From: Salinivirgaceae bacterium | GTDB taxonomy: Bacteria; Bacteroidota; Bacteroidia; Bacteroidales; Salinivirgaceae | Direction of reading: 5' to 3' | Length of the DNA stretch: 48,811 bases | Assembly (NCBI GenBank): GCA_027858775.1 | Contig: JAQICA010000193.1 | Coordinates: 1 to 48,811, forward strand | Notes under the pieces: generated by a model | What the model was told of the DNA's origin: nothing | The model's database searches: none | The model's input: only the letters and a program-made list of their open reading frames with translations | Part shown: positions 35,335 to 43,727 of the stretch, one piece after another | How the letters are laid out: each line of letters begins with the position of its first letter | Numbering within the stretch: the first letter of the stretch is position 1 | Position numbers and translations under genes: made by a program

Positions 35335-38001
35335 TTGAAACGTAAAGCACTCAATATAATCATAGCAGCAGCCCTATTTGTTGGGCTGCTCTTTTCTTGT
35401 TCTACAGAAAAAAATACCGCACTACGCCGCGGTTATCATAATTTGACGGCATATTTCAATGCGCTTTACAATGCACGGGATGCTTATCGCACTGCTGAAA
35501 AGCGACTTCTTGAGGATCCGGGGGATAACTATGCCCAAATGCTCAATATTTTTTACTACTCCAATAATGGAGCTGCTACTAAAGTAGCAAACGATATGGG
35601 GCGAGTGCAAGAGAAAACTTCTAAAGTAATCAAACGACACTCAATTACTGCGCGTCCCGAAAAAAGAAAGAAAAACGATAGGGATTTTAATAGCCTGCCC
35701 GAATATAATAAATTTGTCGATGATGCTTTCTTACTGAAAGGCATTGCCGAACTCTATAAACATGAGTTTTACCCGGCCATTGAAACCTTTCTTTACATTA
35801 TTAAGGAGTATTCGATGTTTCCCGTTAAGTACGATGGTCAATTATGGCTTGCACGGACTTATCTCGAAATGAATAACCTAAAGGCAGCTGAACCGCTTAT
35901 CGACCAAATGGATGGCGATAATCAATTTCCCGAACGGCTCAAACGTGACCTATATCTTACACAGGCGCAGTTTCATAAAAAGCAATACCAATTTGAACAA
36001 GCTGCCCAATATTTAGTGAAAGCCATTCCCCTTACAAAGAAGAAAACGTACAAATACCGTTACCATTTTATTTTGGCACAGCTTTACCAAGAAATGGATG
36101 ATAACGATAGGGCAAATGAAAATTACGCCATTGTGATGAAAAAGAATCCCATTTACGAAATGGTTTTCAATGCACGCATCAATATGGCTCAGCTTTACCG
36201 CTCATCTCAGGGATCTGCCACCGAGCTTAAAGAAGAGTTGAAAAAAATGCTCGAAGACGAAAAAAACAAGGAGTTTCGCGATCAAATATATTTTGCACTT
36301 GCTTCCATCGAACGTGGCGAAGGTAATATTGACCAAGCACTGGCTTATTATCGAAAATCCGCAGCCGTGTCGGTTCAAAACAATTATCAAAAAACTGAAT
36401 CATACCTTGCAGTAGCCGATATTTATTTTGGACGTCCCGATTATAGAAATGCACAACTCTATTACGATAGTGCGGTTTCGTTTATAGACAAAAAGCGTCG
36501 TAATTACGACGAAATATATAATAAAACAAAAAACCTGACAGAGCTGGTGAAATTCATCACCGTTATTGAACATCAGGATAGTTTGCAACGCGTAGCCGCC
36601 ATGCCAGAAAGCCAACGCCTCGCTATGATCGATAAAATAATTAAAGATCTGGTTGAAGAAGAGAAAAGGCAACAGGAAGAAGAGCGAATGGCTCGAATTG
36701 ATGCCTTGAATGCCAGACAGAATAATACGCGCGTAAATACTGGTAGTAGCTGGTATTTTTACAATCCTACAGCTGTGAGTATGGGCGAAAGTACATTTAA
36801 ACAAAAGTGGGGTGCCCGAAAACTCGAAGACCATTGGCGTCGGAAAAATAAAGCCCAAATCGATGATGGAATGCTCGCCGAAAGTGAACAGCCCGAAGAT
36901 TCTACACGTATAACCGATAATAAAAAACGGGAGTATTACCTCCAGGATCTTCCCATATCCGACTCCGCTATAGCAGTGTCCGATTCCTTAATTAAGAATG
37001 CATACTCCGAATTGGCAAATGTTTACAGAATTAAAATGGAAGACTTGCCAAAGGCCGTTGAAACATACGAAGAGTTACTTAAGCGCTTCCCCGATTATGA
37101 TAAAAAACTAACTGTTTATTACAACCTCTATAAAATCAACCAGGAGCGAATGAATAGTATAGAGGAAACCAAATATAAAAATATTATCATTAATCAATAT
37201 CCCAACTCCGTTTATGCCCAGATAATGATGAACCCGGAGTATGTGGAGAAACTACTGGAGGAGGAGCGGCAGGCACGGTTCTTTTATCAAACTACCTGGC
37301 GGCTGTTTCGCCGTGGTGAGTATCAACAAGTGAAACAAAACTTTGTACAAGCCGATACTGCTTATTCCGATACCGATTTATACCCTAAATTTGCACTTCT
37401 TAACACCATTGCAAAAGGACAAACCTCAGATTCTGCATCTTTTGTTGGGTATCTGAACCAATACATTAAGCAATTTCCCGATGCCGAAGAAAAAGCCTTT
37501 GCCAATGACTTATTGCGCTACATGACAAGCGACCAGGAAGAACCACAGGGCGTTGAGAAAAAAGAAGAAGTAGGCATTGCCGAACAAGGTGCCGAAGATG
37601 AGATTCAGGTCGACTTTGAACTGGCCGACAATGAACCGCATTACTATGTGGCTATAATTGATACCCGTGAAACGAGCGCCAATAAAGTGGCTTTTGATTT
37701 GGGTAACTTCAATATCGATTATTACAGTATGCTTACTTTTAATGTGAAAAGTGCTGTGTATTCGGCCAATTATCAAATTGTTATGGTAAGTCCCTTTACT
37801 GCATGGTATAATGCAATGAACTACTACGAGTCCATTGAATATATCAATGAGGTTTATCAAGGTATTTCAGATGATCATTATATTGATTTTGCTATTTCGA
37901 AAGCCAATTTCACAAAACTGATGGAAACTAAGGCTACAGCACAGTATTTGAAATTCTTCATGAAAAATTACATCGAAAGAAGAGAAGAATCTGACGATTA
38001 A
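35335..38001 (+). CDS. porW: T9SS lipoprotein PorW/SprE
   Basis: An 888-residue lipoprotein of the type IX secretion system. The TTG at 35335 gives MKRKALNIIIAAALFVGLLFSC, divided here as a signal of about 21 residues and a lipidated C22 in LLFSC. The mature part starts CSTEKNTALRRGYHNLTAYF, close to the SprE/PorW pattern, and carries TPR-like repeats (about 130-440). The tail (about 770-885) is a separate region. PorW is thought to bridge PorN and PorX or the export channel; SprE is needed for gliding and secretion. It sits 118 bases before porX. Choice of TTG rather than ATG rests on the lipobox. Confidence 0.87.
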   Translation: MKRKALNIIIAAALFVGLLFSCSTEKNTALRRGYHNLTAYFNALYNARDAYRTAEKRLLEDPGDNYAQMLNIFYYSNNGAATKVANDMGRVQEKTSKVIKRHSITARPEKRKKNDRDFNSLPEYNKFVDDAFLLKGIAELYKHEFYPAIETFLYIIKEYSMFPVKYDGQLWLARTYLEMNNLKAAEPLIDQMDGDNQFPERLKRDLYLTQAQFHKKQYQFEQAAQYLVKAIPLTKKKTYKYRYHFILAQLYQEMDDNDRANENYAIVMKKNPIYEMVFNARINMAQLYRSSQGSATELKEELKKMLEDEKNKEFRDQIYFALASIERGEGNIDQALAYYRKSAAVSVQNNYQKTESYLAVADIYFGRPDYRNAQLYYDSAVSFIDKKRRNYDEIYNKTKNLTELVKFITVIEHQDSLQRVAAMPESQRLAMIDKIIKDLVEEEKRQQEEERMARIDALNARQNNTRVNTGSSWYFYNPTAVSMGESTFKQKWGARKLEDHWRRKNKAQIDDGMLAESEQPEDSTRITDNKKREYYLQDLPISDSAIAVSDSLIKNAYSELANVYRIKMEDLPKAVETYEELLKRFPDYDKKLTVYYNLYKINQERMNSIEETKYKNIIINQYPNSVYAQIMMNPEYVEKLLEEERQARFFYQTTWRLFRRGEYQQVKQNFVQADTAYSDTDLYPKFALLNTIAKGQTSDSASFVGYLNQYIKQFPDAEEKAFANDLLRYMTSDQEEPQGVEKKEEVGIAEQGAEDEIQVDFELADNEPHYYVAIIDTRETSANKVAFDLGNFNIDYYSMLTFNVKSAVYSANYQIVMVSPFTAWYNAMNYYESIEYINEVYQGISDDHYIDFAISKANFTKLMETKATAQYLKFFMKNYIERREESDD

Positions 38002-38040
38002 GCAATTTTTTACTTATTCTGTCTGTTATAGATAAACATG

Positions 38041-38093
38041 TAATGGCTTTGCTTACAAACTTAATTTGAACATGTATAGACGTTGAGCCATTA
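38041..38093 (+). promoter_or_regulatory. inverted repeat upstream of porX
   Basis: TAATGGCT (38041-38048) and AGCCATTA (38086-38093) are an exact 8-bp inverted pair 37 bases apart, ending 26 bases before porX. No exact promoter box was identified. It may be an RNA structure or a pair of binding sites. Confidence 0.35.
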
Positions 38094-38119
38094 AAACCGA
38101 AATACTAAAAAAACATACT

Positions 38120-39670
38120 ATGCGACAGATTAAAATTTTATGGGTTGATGACGAAATTGAATTGCTGAAGCCTCATGTACTTTTTCTCGAGAAAAAGGGA
38201 TATAGTGTAACATCGGTAAATAATGGCGAAGACGGGGTGCAAGCGCTCCGTGATGGCCTCTTCGACATCGTTTTTTTAGATGAAAATATGCCCGGGCTCT
38301 CGGGTTTGGATGCGCTGCAAAAAATGAAGGAAATCCGAAGCGAGGTTCCTATTGTTATGATTACCAAAAGTGAAGAGGAGCAGATTATGGAAGAAGCAAT
38401 TGGTAGCAAAATTCGCGATTACCTCATAAAACCTGTCAATCCTAACCAGATTCTTCTGGCTCTTAAAAAGAATATCGATCACTCCAGACTTGTATCCGAA
38501 AAAACCACAAGCTCCTATCAACGTGCCTTTAGCGAAATTGGGATGCAAATTAACGATTGCCGCACCTTTAAGGACTGGGCAGATGTTTATAAAAAACTTG
38601 TATACTGGGAAACAGAATTGCAGCAAGATAAGGTGGGCGACATGGAGGAAGTGCTCCAAATGCAGAAATCGAGCGCCAATACAGAATTCTTCAAGTTTGT
38701 GCGGTCAAACTATAAGGATTGGTTTCAGGATAATGAAGACAAGCCATTGTTGATTCATCAGGCAATGAAAAATCGTGTTTTACCCTTGGCTGATGAGGGG
38801 AAAACCTTACTTGTAGTGATTGACAATTTTCGGTTCGATCAGTACTGGATGATAAAGCCATTTCTTTCCGAAATTTTCGAAATCGAAAGGGAAGAAGTCA
38901 TATCGAGTATTTTGCCCACAGCTACACAATATGCCCGAAATGCCTTCTTTGCAGGACTTATGCCTTCCGAAATTGAGAAAATTTACCCAAAATTGTGGTT
39001 AAACGATGAGGATGAGGGGGGTAAAAACTTGCACGAAGAGGAGCTATTTGCCAGCACGCTAAAGCGCTTCGGCAAGCAATACAAATGGTTTTACCAAAAA
39101 GTTACAAATCACGATTCTGAACGAAAAGCCATTGAAAAAGAGAACCAATTGGAAGAATATCAACTTTCTGTATTGGTCTACAATTTTGTCGATATGCTCT
39201 CCCATGCTCGTACTGAAATGAACGTAATTAAAGAGCTTGCCGCTGATGAATCGGCCTATCGCTCACTCACTGTCTCGTGGTTTCAGCACTCAAGTATTCG
39301 GCAAATGCTTAAGTCGGCAGCCGAAAAGGGCATAAACGTAATCCTCACCACCGATCACGGTTCGGTTAAAGTTACCAATCCCATAAAAGTAATTGGCGAC
39401 CGTAAAACAACTACTAACTTGCGATACAAGCACGGTCGGAATTTAAACTATAAAGCCAAAGAAGTTTTCGAAGTTAGTAATCCTTCTGAAATATATTTGC
39501 CTACTCCACATGTAAGCTCGAAATTTATTTTTGCCAAAGAACAAGACTTTTTTGCCTATCCGAACAACTATAATTATTACGTAAATTACTATAAAGATAC
39601 ATTCCAGCATGGAGGCGTTTCTTTGGAAGAGATGCTCATTCCTTTTATAACGTTAAAACCAAAAAATTAA
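38120..39670 (+). CDS. porX: T9SS regulator PorX (response regulator + PglZ)
   Basis: A 516-residue two-domain regulator. The receiver domain (1-125) has the acidic pair D10 D11 and the phosphoacceptor D54 in FLDENMPG, then K104-like KPVNP. The rest is a PglZ phosphatase-like domain with VIDNFRFDQY, TTDHGS and FQHGGVSLEEML, a pattern found in PorX. In Porphyromonas PorX, with the sensor PorY and the sigma factor SigP, controls T9SS gene expression; it can also bind PorL. In many Bacteroidota the next gene is tsaE; here a GTPase gene and 583 bases of non-coding DNA separate them. Confidence 0.93.
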   Translation: MRQIKILWVDDEIELLKPHVLFLEKKGYSVTSVNNGEDGVQALRDGLFDIVFLDENMPGLSGLDALQKMKEIRSEVPIVMITKSEEEQIMEEAIGSKIRDYLIKPVNPNQILLALKKNIDHSRLVSEKTTSSYQRAFSEIGMQINDCRTFKDWADVYKKLVYWETELQQDKVGDMEEVLQMQKSSANTEFFKFVRSNYKDWFQDNEDKPLLIHQAMKNRVLPLADEGKTLLVVIDNFRFDQYWMIKPFLSEIFEIEREEVISSILPTATQYARNAFFAGLMPSEIEKIYPKLWLNDEDEGGKNLHEEELFASTLKRFGKQYKWFYQKVTNHDSERKAIEKENQLEEYQLSVLVYNFVDMLSHARTEMNVIKELAADESAYRSLTVSWFQHSSIRQMLKSAAEKGINVILTTDHGSVKVTNPIKVIGDRKTTTNLRYKHGRNLNYKAKEVFEVSNPSEIYLPTPHVSSKFIFAKEQDFFAYPNNYNYYVNYYKDTFQHGGVSLEEMLIPFITLKPKN

Positions 39671-39714
39671 CAGGCAACCGGAGCCTTTCCTTATTTGAAT
39701 AGATTATTTTTTCT

Positions 39715-41664
39715 ATGGCTAAAACGATTAATATTGGGATTTTTGCCCATGTTGATGCCGGTAAAACGACGATTACCGAAAACGCTCTGTTTTTGAGCGG
39801 TGCTGTTAAACAGTTGGGCAGCGTCGATGCCGGAACGGCCATTACCGATCAATTAGAAGTAGAGCGGATGCGTGGCATTTCTGTTCGTGCCGATTATACG
39901 GCGTTTCAATGGAATAACATACAAATTAATATAGTTGATACACCCGGTCACGTCGATTTTTCAGGCGAGGTGCAGCGGGTTTTGTCCGTGATAGATGTTG
40001 CCGTTTTAGTTGTTTCGGCAGTTGAAAGTGTCCAGGCGCATACAGAATCGCTTTGGAATGTATTGCACGAACAAAAAATACCTACACTGTTTTTTATCAA
40101 CAAATTAGATCGGGCTGGAGCCGATGCCGGATTGGTGATTGACGATATGCAACGCGAACTTACACCGTCACTGAGCATAATGCAAGAGGCTTTACAAGAA
40201 GGTTCCGATGCTGTTTCAATTCAAAAGCGGTGGCATGAATCAGGGTCAACCGAACCTGTTGTCGAACTATTATTCGATATTAATGAAGTTGTAGCAGAAA
40301 AGTTTTTGAACGAAGAACCTATGTCTTTCGATTGGCTCGATGAGCAACTGAAAGTGGCTTTTGTAAAGCACCAAATCTTTCCTGTTTTCATGGGAAGTGC
40401 CAAGCTCAGACTGGGAATTGAACCACTACTCAATGCCATTACTCACTATGGTCAAGCTACTCCGGGTAGCGACGATGAGCCGTTTGGTGGAGTTGTTTTT
40501 GGTGTTATGCACAGAAAAACAAGTGGTAGAGCCTGTCGTATAAAAGTTATCCAGGGGCAACTCAAACCCCGCGAAGTAATCAAAAATCAAAATGGGGCAG
40601 AAGAAAAGGTAACGCAAATAAAGAAAAAGCTCGGTGCCAAAGTTATTGATGTAGATGTTGCAAAAGCCGGCGATATTGTAGATGTGTATGGATTATCCGG
40701 CGCGCAAATAGGCGATGCGCTGGGTGTCTGCAAATCCGAAATAGCTTCTGCACAATTACAAACGCCCTTGCTTACGGTGCAAGTTGTAGCAGAAAAGGAA
40801 CAGGATTATGCATCGCTGGTTAAAGCATTACAATTGCTTACAGAAGAAGATCCGTTTTTAGCATTTGAGTGGTACCGCGAAGAAAAGGAACTTCATGTGA
40901 AAACCATGGGGTTAATTCAAATGGAGGTGCTCGAATCGCTATTGCAAACACGATTTGGAATTGTAGCAAAATGCCTTGCCCCAACGGTTATTTACAAAGA
41001 AACCCCTTCTGGTGCAGGCGTTGGCGAAATGCGTTACACCATGCCAAAACCTTGCTGGGCTGTTGTGAAATTTCAGATTGAACCCGGTGCACAGGGGAGT
41101 GGAGTAACGTATAGGTCGGCTGTTAGTGTAGATCACATTCATCAAAAATACCAGAATGAAGTGGAGCGAACTATTCCAGAAGCGCTAAAGCAGGGGACGA
41201 ACGGGTGGGAAGTTACCGACATTGTCATAACCCTAATTGAAGGCGAAGATCATGAAATTCATTCTCGTCCCGGCGATTTTATTATTGCTACGCCAATGGC
41301 CATAATGCAAGGTCTCCAAACTATAGGAACTACATTTCTTGAACCCATACTGCAATATAAAATTGCTGCCGATGAGCAACTACTTGGAGCCGTAACCGGC
41401 GATATTACACAAATGCGTGGTACATTCGACAGTCCGCTGATTGAAAATGGAAAATTTACATTAACGGGCCTTGTTCCACTTTCCGATTTTCTCGATTATC
41501 CCGTAAAAATTAGCTCGTTATCAGGCGGAAAAGCTAAAATTTTATATAAACTTCACAACTATAGGCCTTGTCCCGATCACAAAGGGTCTATTCGTCCTTT
41601 CAAGGGCATTAGTCCGCTCGATACATCAAAATATATTCTCAAAGCCCGCAACGCTTTGCAGTAG
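39715..41664 (+). CDS. translation GTPase of the tetracycline ribosomal-protection family
   Basis: A 649-residue EF-G-like GTPase, nearest in pattern to TetM/TetO-type ribosomal protection proteins, which release tetracycline from ribosomes. The G domain has AHVDAGKT (11-18), RGIS (53-56), DTPGH (75-79) and NKLD (129-132); FQWNNIQINIVDTPGH and GSVDAGT align with TetM. Domains III-V follow (KTMGLIQMEVLESLL; IHSRPGDFIIATPMA). Whether it gives resistance or is a housekeeping paralogue cannot be read from sequence. It starts 44 bases after porX and is oriented the same way. Confidence 0.83.
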   Translation: MAKTINIGIFAHVDAGKTTITENALFLSGAVKQLGSVDAGTAITDQLEVERMRGISVRADYTAFQWNNIQINIVDTPGHVDFSGEVQRVLSVIDVAVLVVSAVESVQAHTESLWNVLHEQKIPTLFFINKLDRAGADAGLVIDDMQRELTPSLSIMQEALQEGSDAVSIQKRWHESGSTEPVVELLFDINEVVAEKFLNEEPMSFDWLDEQLKVAFVKHQIFPVFMGSAKLRLGIEPLLNAITHYGQATPGSDDEPFGGVVFGVMHRKTSGRACRIKVIQGQLKPREVIKNQNGAEEKVTQIKKKLGAKVIDVDVAKAGDIVDVYGLSGAQIGDALGVCKSEIASAQLQTPLLTVQVVAEKEQDYASLVKALQLLTEEDPFLAFEWYREEKELHVKTMGLIQMEVLESLLQTRFGIVAKCLAPTVIYKETPSGAGVGEMRYTMPKPCWAVVKFQIEPGAQGSGVTYRSAVSVDHIHQKYQNEVERTIPEALKQGTNGWEVTDIVITLIEGEDHEIHSRPGDFIIATPMAIMQGLQTIGTTFLEPILQYKIAADEQLLGAVTGDITQMRGTFDSPLIENGKFTLTGLVPLSDFLDYPVKISSLSGGKAKILYKLHNYRPCPDHKGSIRPFKGISPLDTSKYILKARNALQ

Positions 41665-42247
41665 TTTTCTACTACATTTTTAATTAGCGTACCTAGTGCC
41701 AGCACGAAAACCACCTGTTTTTTGGTGGGCCCAGTAATAAAATTTCCAGGACAAATCTCGCCGCTGCGTAGTTTTCGCTTCCGCTATAGCTTCAACACAG
41801 CTAGACTGTTCTGGCGAATTGGGAACTTAGGCACATTGACAATCAATGCATCTCGATTCTCAGGATTGCTTTTTCAAAATGAATATAATGCAGTTTTGGA
41901 GTATTCTTACCCACACTAATAGAAAAAGCAAGATTGAAATTAGCAGTGAATGGCTGATTAGTACAAGTTTCGCATCATTTATGTAATTTCAGCACGTTTA
42001 TTCTATGGCACTATTTCTGTAAATATAAAATATTCTATAGTTTTGCAGCTGGAAGAGCTAAGCGGTTTGAAGTAAAGCAACTAATTTCAGGAATACATCG
42101 TATAGTTACTGAAAATACAATAAGTTTGCCAGGTAAAACCCCCGGCGGGAATAGGATAAACACGCTGGGCAGATTATTGAAGAAAGCGCGGATATTAGAC
42201 AAAGGAATAATTTCCAGGTTATTTAAACTATTTTAACGATAAAAAAT
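41665..42247. other. 583-base region without a recognised gene
   Basis: The stretch between the GTPase and tsaE contains a small hairpin (CCACC/GGTGG around 41709-41727), an ORF of 65 codons (41722-41919) with no family resemblance, and a start-less open stretch of about 95 codons ending at 42237 (basic, ending RLFKLF). A promoter-like box lies at 42038. It may be decayed coding DNA. Confidence 0.4.
42038..42045 (+). promoter_or_regulatory. -7 box TAGTTTTG, 200 bases before tsaE
   Basis: Exact TAnnTTTG with TTTC at 42014-42017 as a near -33 element (spacer 20). No ATG-initiated ORF of note follows before tsaE, so it would make a long tsaE leader or a small RNA. Confidence 0.4.
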
Positions 42248-42670
42248 ATGCAATTTACGGTTCATAATGTGGATGAGTTGGAGTCTGTTGCAAAAAAAAT
42301 GGTTGAGAATACCGGTCCACATACTGTGTGGGCTTTTTATGGTGAAATGGGTGCCGGAAAGACTACACTTATTCAACGTATTTGCAAGGCGTTGGGCGTA
42401 ACACAGCAAGTAAGTAGCCCTACATTTAATTTGATAAATGAATACGATGCCGGCGCTCACAAAATGGTGTATCACTTCGATTATTATCGGCTGAATGACA
42501 TAGACGAAGCCTTTAACATTGGCACCTTAGAGTACGTAGACAGCGGGCATTTATGTTTGATAGAGTGGCCCGAAAAAGCTGAATCTTTATTGCCAGAGAA
42601 CCGTAGAAATGTTACAATTACTGTTGAAGGTGATACTAAGCGCCAAATAAAAATTTCGGATTATGACTAA
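42248..42670 (+). CDS. tsaE: tRNA threonylcarbamoyl transferase ATPase subunit TsaE
   Basis: P-loop ATPase that works with TsaB, TsaD and TsaC to make t6A37 in tRNA. In 140 residues: GEMGAGKTTLIQ (32-43), VSSPTFNLINEYD (about 55-67) and the IEWPEKAESLLP tail, all family hallmarks. The length is normal. It overlaps the next gene by 8 bases. Confidence 0.92.
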   Translation: MQFTVHNVDELESVAKKMVENTGPHTVWAFYGEMGAGKTTLIQRICKALGVTQQVSSPTFNLINEYDAGAHKMVYHFDYYRLNDIDEAFNIGTLEYVDSGHLCLIEWPEKAESLLPENRRNVTITVEGDTKRQIKISDYD

Positions 42671-43058
42671 ACCTACAGGAAAGAGCTTTAATGAACTATT
42701 GAACGATCTGATTGTCTTATATCGTAAGTTACGCGATGCTAGCGATGATCCCAATGTTGAAATTGGTGGCGACGTAGATTTTCTCCTTGAGAATTACGAT
42801 ACCATAAAAAACACCATTGACGAAGAAACCTTCGAAGATCTTGGACAAACGGTTAAGCCACTTTTGGAAAATCTGATAGAACAGTTGAGCCGTGAAATGA
42901 GCGATGACCCTGAAGTTTTTGGCGATGTTATGCCACCTTCAAAACCTAAAGGAGAAACCGTCGATGATAAGATCAAAAAAATTGATGCCCGTTTAGCTAA
43001 AAAAGACCTTAGTTTAGCAGAGATTGACGAGTTGCTTGATCAGCGGTCGAAATTGTAA
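42663..43058 (+). CDS. acidic hypothetical protein coupled to tsaE
   Basis: A 131-residue soluble acidic protein, mostly helical, with no signal or membrane segment. The first helix (LLNDLIVLYRKLRD) and the end (LSLAEIDELLDQRSKL) look like interaction surfaces. No family is recognised. It begins 8 bases inside tsaE, so translational coupling is likely. Function unknown; a link to the threonylcarbamoylation complex is only guilt by association. Confidence 0.75.
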   Translation: MTKPTGKSFNELLNDLIVLYRKLRDASDDPNVEIGGDVDFLLENYDTIKNTIDEETFEDLGQTVKPLLENLIEQLSREMSDDPEVFGDVMPPSKPKGETVDDKIKKIDARLAKKDLSLAEIDELLDQRSKL

Positions 43059-43111
43059 TTTACGTGGTTGAATTCATCCCAAAATGCCATCGTTAGCCTT
43101 TTGAAACTTCT

Positions 43112-43726
43112 TTATAGCGGATAAATGTAGATTGTACTCATCGTTACAGCCAGTCCCAATAAAAAGCCTGCCCCAACTTCTTGCAGAGAGTGTGCTTTTA
43201 CGTGCAACCGTGCAGATCCTACCAACCCGGCAATAATAATTGCCTCAATAAAAAAGTACGGATCGTGTGCCTGATAAATATCGGCGAGAGCCAAAATCAT
43301 TCCTACAACACCTCCTAGTCCGGCCATGTGTGCCGAAATTTTCCATGCAATACTGGTCAAGGCAATAATAAATATTGTGATAAAAGCACCTAAAATATAA
43401 GCCGAAATAAACCCCGGTGCGTTGAGTTGATTAAGGGTGTAATACGAAAAAAAGTAGAAAATGGAGGTTACCATAAAGGGAACAAAGCGCTCTTGTTTTT
43501 CTGTCATTTCCAGTGATTTTACTACTTTTCGCAGCATAAATAGCGAAATCATGATAAGTGGCAGCACAAATGTGCTTACAAACACAATGAGGTATGTTGC
43601 GTGCTGTCCATTTGTTGGCATCATGCCGAGATAATAACTCGACTGGAATGTAATAAAAATGCCTGCAGTAGGCATTATAATAGGGTGAAATAGTATCGAT
43701 AGCGCTTTTGATAAATACGAGTGCAT
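43112..43726 (-). CDS. PAP2-like integral membrane protein
   Basis: A 204-residue membrane protein with about six helices. The end has ARLHVKAHSLQEVGAGFLLG, which resembles the C-terminal phosphatase motif of PAP2 (SRx5Hx3D), and WKISAHMAGLGG resembles the central SxH. The first motif (KxxxxxxRP) is not clear, and the expected final Asp is Glu, so the enzyme may be weakened or specialised. PAP2 enzymes dephosphorylate lipid carriers such as undecaprenyl diphosphate. One base separates it from rpoN, whose transcript it probably shares. Confidence 0.65.
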   Translation of the reverse strand: MHSYLSKALSILFHPIIMPTAGIFITFQSSYYLGMMPTNGQHATYLIVFVSTFVLPLIMISLFMLRKVVKSLEMTEKQERFVPFMVTSIFYFFSYYTLNQLNAPGFISAYILGAFITIFIIALTSIAWKISAHMAGLGGVVGMILALADIYQAHDPYFFIEAIIIAGLVGSARLHVKAHSLQEVGAGFLLGLAVTMSTIYIYPL

Positions 43727-43727
43727 T

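Noticed and set aside
41722-41919. 65-codon open frame in the spacer before tsaE, possible small gene
   Set aside because: No recognisable motif, no promoter at a suitable distance, and composition typical of chance ORFs in this DNA; described only as part of the unassigned region.
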